Positions 31,592-36,388 of a DNA stretch of 36,388 nt are shown one piece after another. The translations under genes were made by a program, and so were the position numbers. The stretch lies in NCBI GenBank assembly GCA_019695095.1, contig JAIBAQ010000045.1, positions 1-36,388 of the forward strand. Reading direction: 5' to 3'. The DNA is from Candidatus Hydrogenedentota bacterium. GTDB lineage: Bacteria > Hydrogenedentota > Hydrogenedentia > Hydrogenedentales > SLHB01. Positions within the stretch are counted from its first letter, which is position 1. The number at the start of each line of letters is the position of its first letter. The notes beneath the pieces are model-generated. The model did no database searches. It saw only the letters and a program-made list of their open reading frames with translations, and was not told the origin of the DNA.

Positions 31592-33499
31592 ATGACTCTG
31601 TCGTTCCGAGGATGCTCCGCACGCGGCGTGTGCCGTATGCTTGCAGTTGCACTTGTGTGTTCCGCGCTTGCCTGGTGCGAGACATTGGTGCCCACCCCCG
31701 CGGGGCTGCCACGAAATCAAGCTTTGTACGTGGCCATGCGCGACGGGGTCAAGATCGCCATCGATGTCTGGCTTCCGGCGACGCTAGAACCAGGACAGCG
31801 CGTGCCCACTATCGTGAAACATACCCCCAACTGGCGCGCCATCGGGTTGGTAAAACAGACCGGGGCCATGAAGTTGCTGTCGTACACGGGAGTGGTGCCC
31901 ACCGATGACTTCAACCTTGAAGAGGCGAACGCGGTGGGCGCGGCCGGTTACGCGATCGTCTACGCGGATGCGCGCGGGACGGGCGCGTCTTTCGGAGTGC
32001 GCACGCAACCATTCTCGACAAACGAAATCTCCGACTTCGGCGAGATCGTGGAATGGATATCCAAGCAGCCGTGGTCGAATGGAAAGGTTGGGGCGCTCGG
32101 TATCCAATACGACGGTACCGCCGCGGAGTTGGTCGTGGGGCTGAAGCGCCCGGCGTTGAAAGCGGCCGCGCCGCTGTACAGCGATTTCGACCCGTGGGTC
32201 GACAACATTGCGCCGGGCGGTGTCCTCAATGATTGGTTTCTTCGATTCTGGCGAGACGGCGCCCGCATGCTGGACACCAATGATCTCGTCGCCGTCGCAA
32301 AATACCGCAACAAAGACTACGACATGCTCAAGCGGGTGATTTCGGGCGTGAAGCGCGTGGACGAAGACCCGGAAGGAGTTCAGCTCGCCGCGGCTATCAA
32401 AGAGCGCTCGGCCAATGTGGACATCTACGAAGCCGGGCGCAAACTCGAATTCCGAGACGATCCTTTTGGCGCGACCGGCGTCGCGTTTGATGCCTTGAGC
32501 CCTTGCGGGCTTCGGAGCGCGATTGAGGGTTCAAACACGCCCATGTATGTCAGCGCGAGCTGGCTTGATGCCGGCACGGCACGCGGGGCGCTGTCGAGAT
32601 TCGCTACGTTTAAGAACCCCCAGATTGTCGTGATTGGCCCATGGAGCCACGGTGGCAAGACGGATGTCGATCCGTTCAAGCCCGTGGATGCGGCCATTCA
32701 GCCGGGTAAGGAGCAGCGGCTCGCTGAGTATCTGGCTTTCTTCGACGCGTACCTCAAGGACAATGCGAGCGGTGCGGCCATGCACGAGGTCCGGTATTAC
32801 ACCATGGGAGAGGGTAAGTGGAAGAAGACTCCGGCTTGGCCTCTGCCTAGTACGCGGATGGAACGCTGGTATTTTGCGCCCGAGGGAGGGCTGTCTCGGA
32901 CCGCGCCCACAGATCCGAATGGCGCAGACACGTATACGGTGGATTTCACGGCGACGACCGGAAATTCGAATCGCTGGCGAACCCAGGCCGATGGTGAAGA
33001 CGTGGTGTATTCCGATCGCGCTGCGCAGGATGCGAAGTTGTTGGTTTATACGAGCGCGGCTCTTGAGACTGACACGGAGATCACGGGGCATCCGGTCATC
33101 ACGTTGAATGTCGCTTCGACGGCATCGGATGGCGCATTCTTCGCGTATTTGGAGGCAGTCAACCCTGACGGAACGGTGACGTACTTGACGGAAGGCATGT
33201 TGCGCGCTGTTCACCGCAAGGTCTCGACCGACTCGCCGCCATATGCGGTATTTGGACCTTACCATACGTTTAATCGTGCGGACGCGTTGCCGTTGGTTCC
33301 CGGAGAGCCGGCGGAAATTGCGTTCGACCTCTTCCCCACTTCGGTACTTCTGAAAAAGGGAAGCCGTCTTCGCGTGGCGGTCGCGGGACACGATGCGTCC
33401 GTCTTCGCGCGGTATCCGGCTGGCGATGTACCCACCCTCACCGTGAATCGATCAGCTCAGAATGCATCCCACATCGACATCCCAACGATTCCACGCTAA
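31592..33499 (+). CDS. CocE/NonD family hydrolase-like protein lacking the nucleophile Ser
   Basis: The 635-residue protein has an export signal (hydrophobic from residue 16) and an S15/CocE-type alpha/beta hydrolase followed by the C-terminal jelly-roll (X-Pro dipeptidyl-peptidase C-terminal domain, ~400-635). MRDGVKIAIDVWLP, YADARGTGAS and IGPWSHGG are family motifs. The expected nucleophile elbow GxSYxG reads GIQYDG, with Gln172 (CAA, 32105-32107). Asp326 (SWLDAG) and His353 are retained. It may be a pseudoenzyme or bind its ligand without hydrolysis. The start lacks a clear ribosome binding site; ATG at 31637 is an alternative. Confidence 0.8.
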   Translation: MTLSFRGCSARGVCRMLAVALVCSALAWCETLVPTPAGLPRNQALYVAMRDGVKIAIDVWLPATLEPGQRVPTIVKHTPNWRAIGLVKQTGAMKLLSYTGVVPTDDFNLEEANAVGAAGYAIVYADARGTGASFGVRTQPFSTNEISDFGEIVEWISKQPWSNGKVGALGIQYDGTAAELVVGLKRPALKAAAPLYSDFDPWVDNIAPGGVLNDWFLRFWRDGARMLDTNDLVAVAKYRNKDYDMLKRVISGVKRVDEDPEGVQLAAAIKERSANVDIYEAGRKLEFRDDPFGATGVAFDALSPCGLRSAIEGSNTPMYVSASWLDAGTARGALSRFATFKNPQIVVIGPWSHGGKTDVDPFKPVDAAIQPGKEQRLAEYLAFFDAYLKDNASGAAMHEVRYYTMGEGKWKKTPAWPLPSTRMERWYFAPEGGLSRTAPTDPNGADTYTVDFTATTGNSNRWRTQADGEDVVYSDRAAQDAKLLVYTSAALETDTEITGHPVITLNVASTASDGAFFAYLEAVNPDGTVTYLTEGMLRAVHRKVSTDSPPYAVFGPYHTFNRADALPLVPGEPAEIAFDLFPTSVLLKKGSRLRVAVAGHDASVFARYPAGDVPTLTVNRSAQNASHIDIPTIPR

Positions 33500-33536
33500 C
33501 TCCTTATTTTAGAAACACATACACCTCATCCTCGAA

Positions 33537-33625
33537 CATGTCCTGCGGGGAACGACATGTCTTGTGTAGACATTCGTTCCGGACACGGGTCCGAGCGTAA
33601 CCGGTCTCGGGTCCGAAGGGACATG
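33537..33625. other. Possible three-way-junction structured region
   Basis: CATGTCC (33537-33543) pairs with GGACATG (33619-33625). Inside lie one hairpin of 7+5 bp with a bulge (33549-33580; GGAACGA/TCGTTCC and ATGTC/GACAT) and a second (33591-33595/33606-33610; CCGAG/CTCGG). It sits in a 393-bp gap with no gene. An imperfect palindrome TTGTCA-4 nt-TGACAA follows at 33652-33667. Structure could be RNA or DNA; strand is not known. Confidence 0.4.
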
Positions 33626-33892
33626 AGCGGCATATGGTCCGGACATCCCCCTTGTCAGAATTGACAATCCCGATCTAAACTGACACAAAAGTTGGCGCTG
33701 TATTGACGCCGCGTCCACTTATGGTCACCGCCACACTCAATTTGAACGCTAACCCGAGGTGTTTGGGGAACTACACGGGCACAGGCTTGGTTCGCCACGA
33801 AGGAGGTGATGCCGCGATCATCTTGTGCGCCCACCAATTGACTTATGAATATCCAATAGGGGTCAGTTACAAACGTGAGGGGACTTAATCCA

Positions 33893-34783
33893 ATGCGTAA
33901 GAGAGGTTTTACACTCATTGAATTGCTAGTCGTAATCGCGATTATCGGCATATTGGCCGCGATACTCCTTCCCGCACTTGCACGCGCCCGCGAAGCTGCT
34001 CGCCGTTCGAGCTGCCAGAACAACCTGAAGCAGCTCGGTGTAGTTTTCAAGATGTACGCCAACGAGAGCAAAGGCGAGAAATATCCCAGTATGTCGAAGA
34101 TCTATGTGGATTCATGCGACGACGCTGTAAAAGAACCCAACTACAATCACATGTTCTTTGATGGACCCGCCGTGTATCCGGAGTACTTGACGGACGTGAA
34201 TGTCTGCCAATGCCCGTCGGACCCTGATGCTCACAACTATTTCGAAAACTACTTTAGAGGTGGTGGTGGCACCATCGATCCATGCGAGTTCTGGGATGTA
34301 TCGTACCAGTACCTAGGATGGGCCATAGATGCGGAATACTATCTACTTCCCGGAGCAGATGAGAACGCGCTCCCGGCAGCCGACGCAATTCGCCCTGACT
34401 TCTACACCGTGGACGCCGCAAAGCTAATCACAGATGGTTACGCAAACGATCAGAATTTCAGTGAATTCCACGAAAATGACATCGAGTTCTCCATCGGGAA
34501 GACTGCCTACAGACTTCGCGAAGGCATCGAGCGCTTCTTTATCTCCGACATCAACAATCCCGCCGCTTCGAACCAAGCGCAGAGCGACATCGCGATCATG
34601 TGGGACATCACCCACTCGACAGGCTACTTCGATCAGCCTTCCTACAACCATGTTCCCGGCGGTGGCAATGTGCTGTACATGGACGGTCACGTATCGTTCG
34701 TCAAGTATCCAGGGAAATTCCCAATTTGCACGACGTTTGTTCAGGCGCTCACAACCATGGCGGAGTTGGTCAGCCTACTCTAA
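33893..34783 (+). CDS. Type II pseudopilin-like protein (DUF1559-type)
   Basis: The 296-residue protein starts [20 protein letters not shown], a canonical prepilin N-terminus: G5|FTLIE with Glu at +5 of the mature form and a long hydrophobic helix. The globular part is Cys- and acid-rich, and near the end [19 protein letters not shown] matches the H-X9-DG type ending of DUF1559 proteins. These are very numerous in Planctomycetes-like genomes and are thought to be exported surface or secretion-associated proteins. GAGGGG at 33876-33882 supports the ATG at 33893. A strong terminator follows. Confidence 0.88.
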   Translation: MRKRGFTLIELLVVIAIIGILAAILLPALARAREAARRSSCQNNLKQLGVVFKMYANESKGEKYPSMSKIYVDSCDDAVKEPNYNHMFFDGPAVYPEYLTDVNVCQCPSDPDAHNYFENYFRGGGGTIDPCEFWDVSYQYLGWAIDAEYYLLPGADENALPAADAIRPDFYTVDAAKLITDGYANDQNFSEFHENDIEFSIGKTAYRLREGIERFFISDINNPAASNQAQSDIAIMWDITHSTGYFDQPSYNHVPGGGNVLYMDGHVSFVKYPGKFPICTTFVQALTTMAELVSLL

Positions 34784-34838
34784 TGGTCTGTTGAGGACCT
34801 GCAAGCCCGTATAGACTTTGGGGGCGGTTGGGATACAA

Positions 34839-34896
34839 TCCGCCCAGTCCCTTCGGTTCTTCCAATGAACCGGAGAGGCTGGGCGGACCGCTTTTT
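34839..34896 (+). terminator. Rho-independent terminator after the pseudopilin gene
   Basis: Arms TCCGCCCAG (34839-34847) and CTGGGCGGA (34879-34887), with an inner CGGTTC/GAACCG stem, are followed by ACCGCTTTTTG. It separates the pseudopilin from the redoxin-sialidase gene. Confidence 0.85.
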
Positions 34897-34922
34897 GTAT
34901 AGCTTCAAGGAGACCTAGTCCT

Positions 34923-36388
34923 ATGTTCAGAGGAAGTGGAATTGCATTGTGTATGCTTGCATGCATGTCTGGCGCACATGCGCTGTCCGTGGGAGAGATT
35001 GCCGAGCCGGTGACGTTAGAGACACTCGACGGTTACGCGCGGACAATGGACAATTACGCGGAACGGAATGGGACCGTCGTCGTGTTCTTGTCGGCGCGTT
35101 GCCTCGCAACCGCGGACCAAATCAAGGCCATTAACACGGTCCACGAAAAGTATCGCGAGGAGGAAGTCCTCTTCGTGGGGGTATGCTCCAATCCCGAGGA
35201 AAGCGGAGAGGAACTGCGCACGTTTCAGCAGAACGGCGGGTGTATTTTCCCCATCTACCGCGATCCGGCGCGGGCCGTTGCCAATCAGTTCGGGGCGAAG
35301 GTTACGCCTGAGTTCTTTCTGCTCGACAAGGCAGGCAAGGTCCTTTACCACGGTGGTTTGGGCTCGGAAAAGAAAGGACTCGAACCAGCAATTGTATCGC
35401 TGCTGGGGCGCAAGCCGATCGCAGTAACCGAAGCGGAAGCACAGGGAACGGCTATCGATCAACCCGGACCCAAACGGGAGATTCCCGATCCCTATGGATC
35501 TTTCGCGTTTTCATCGGAACTAATCTTCACGAAAATACCCGGCGTTGCGGTGCATCATTGCTCGACAATCACGGAAGCGCCGAATGGCGACTTGTTGTGC
35601 CTGTGGTACGCAGGCAGCTACGAGTCGGCGGAAGACCAGGCCCTCTACATGGCGCGTCTGGTCAAGGGGCAAAGAGTGTGGTCGACGCCGCAACGGCTTC
35701 TACAAAACCCGGAGGCTCCTCCGGGCAATGCGGTCATCTTCACGGGACCGGATCGACGCGTGTGGATCGTGTGGGGCCGTATGGAAGGCAGCAGGCCAAC
35801 GCGCCGAGGGTCGGGCTGGTCGAAGTGCCGTCTGATGGTTCGTACGTCGACCGATAACGGAGAGACGTGGAGTACCGATTCGGAGATGCCGGACAGTTTT
35901 GCGTGGCTGCCTCGAAATGCGCCGCTAACGCTCAACGACGGACGGTTCGCGTTACCCATCAGCGGACACGTGGATGGAGCGTACGCAGGATTTTTGCTGA
36001 TTCTCGATCCGGCGCAGCAGACGTGGAACCGGATCGGGTTGATGCCGGGCGGGGAACAGCCGACGGTCGTTCAGCGCGACAACGGCGACTTGCTGTGTCT
36101 GATGCGGGGCCATCCGAGAATTCTTCAGAGCACGTCGAGCGACGGAGGCGTTACGTGGACAAAGCCCACGCGCGCGGAGTTGAAGTGTCCCGATTCAGGG
36201 ATAGCGATGACGAAGCTGAAGAGCGGTCGCTTGCTTCTGGCTTACAACGACACCGACCAATGGGATCGCACACCCTTCACAGTGATTCAATCCACGGACG
36301 ACGGGAAGACGTGGAGTGATATCCGGGTGCTGGAACAAGACTGGGGCGAGTTCTCCTATCCATGCATCATCCAGTCATCCGACGGCAT
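34923..36388 (+). CDS. Secreted redoxin-like / sialidase (BNR) fusion, 3' end outside window
   Basis: An open frame of at least 488 codons runs off the window without a stop. A signal peptide (about 1-20) is followed by a thioredoxin/AhpC-like domain (~25-165) with VVVFLSARCLATADQ and VTPEFFLLDKAGKVLYHGG. The active site has one Cys (ARCLA) instead of CxxC, so classical disulfide exchange is unlikely. From about residue 195 a sialidase-like propeller begins, with Asp-box motifs TDNGETWS, SDGGVTWT and TDDGKTWS. Such domains hydrolyse or bind sialic acids or related glycans; catalytic residues cannot be checked fully. AAGGAGA precedes the ATG. Confidence 0.82.
   Translation, partial: MFRGSGIALCMLACMSGAHALSVGEIAEPVTLETLDGYARTMDNYAERNGTVVVFLSARCLATADQIKAINTVHEKYREEEVLFVGVCSNPEESGEELRTFQQNGGCIFPIYRDPARAVANQFGAKVTPEFFLLDKAGKVLYHGGLGSEKKGLEPAIVSLLGRKPIAVTEAEAQGTAIDQPGPKREIPDPYGSFAFSSELIFTKIPGVAVHHCSTITEAPNGDLLCLWYAGSYESAEDQALYMARLVKGQRVWSTPQRLLQNPEAPPGNAVIFTGPDRRVWIVWGRMEGSRPTRRGSGWSKCRLMVRTSTDNGETWSTDSEMPDSFAWLPRNAPLTLNDGRFALPISGHVDGAYAGFLLILDPAQQTWNRIGLMPGGEQPTVVQRDNGDLLCLMRGHPRILQSTSSDGGVTWTKPTRAELKCPDSGIAMTKLKSGRLLLAYNDTDQWDRTPFTVIQSTDDGKTWSDIRVLEQDWGEFSYPCIIQSSDG

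Noticed and set aside
33800-33810. Eleven-base perfect Shine-Dalgarno-like match (AAGGAGGTGAT)
   Set aside because: No start codon lies at a usable distance: the adjacent ATG is too close and gives only a 10-codon ORF. Considered chance or remnant.
1-36388. CRISPR arrays, tRNA/rRNA genes, transposases or prophage genes
   Set aside because: None was recognised. The periodic repeats are too short and lack spacers, and no integrase or transposase motif was seen.

Overview
The window reads as a chromosomal segment of a Gram-negative, saccharolytic, uncultured-type bacterium, most likely from Hydrogenedentota or the neighbouring Planctomycetota/PVC-like lineages. This is inferred from gene content: DUF1080, Tat-exported Gfo/Idh/MocA oxidoreductases, a DUF1559-type prepilin, a VIT-VWA protein, GH29 and other secreted glycan-active proteins, RlpA and a Blc-type lipocalin. 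No rRNA, tRNA, insertion sequence or CRISPR array was seen, so the phylum is not proven. Genes sit on both strands in short operons, with mostly ATG starts and clear GGAGG-like ribosome binding sites.

Left part (1-13.2 kb): a YhhN membrane protein converges on a secreted alpha/beta hydrolase, which diverges from an MFS transporter. Next come an SGNH esterase-DUF1080 fusion and a Tat-secreted oxidoreductase. A parDE toxin-antitoxin pair follows, with an unusual 10-bp iterated upstream array. After a DUF4139-like secreted protein there is a Gfo/Idh - aldo/keto reductase - MtfA run. Opposite to it is a three-gene operon in which a degenerate HD-GYP protein is coupled to a MazF/PemK-type toxin-antitoxin module.

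Middle part (13.2-22.8 kb): a DUF6882-like protein and an arylsulfotransferase-like protein lie in a zone with three copies of a ~90-bp dispersed repeat built on a 9-nt AGGAT period. A large VIT-VWA protein comes next. An RlpA-like gene follows, with a strong terminator and a heavily structured leader whose closing stem would mask the ribosome binding site. A glutamine amidotransferase gene overlaps a six-hairpin glycosidase gene by 4 nt.

The most interesting stretch is 22.8-25.1 kb. Two tandem, previously unlisted genes encode 45- and 44-residue microproteins with identical spacing of two cysteines. Each has its own similar promoter and a conserved 5'-UTR hairpin, and a strong terminator closes the pair. 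Immediately downstream lies a textbook leucine attenuator (promoter, leader peptide with 8 Leu in 28 residues, terminator) in front of a 2-isopropylmalate synthase that lacks the C-terminal leucine-feedback domain.

Right part (25-36.4 kb): mainly exported hydrolases and glycan-related proteins. These are an alpha/beta hydrolase, a Tat-type GH29 alpha-L-fucosidase, a lipocalin, a beta-propeller plus TIM-barrel pair, and a CocE/NonD-like protein whose nucleophile serine is replaced by glutamine. A possible three-way-junction RNA region and a type II pseudopilin follow. The window ends inside an open redoxin-sialidase fusion gene. Together the genes suggest scavenging and modification of complex sulfated or fucosylated/sialylated glycans, but no SusCD-like transporter or complete utilisation locus is visible.
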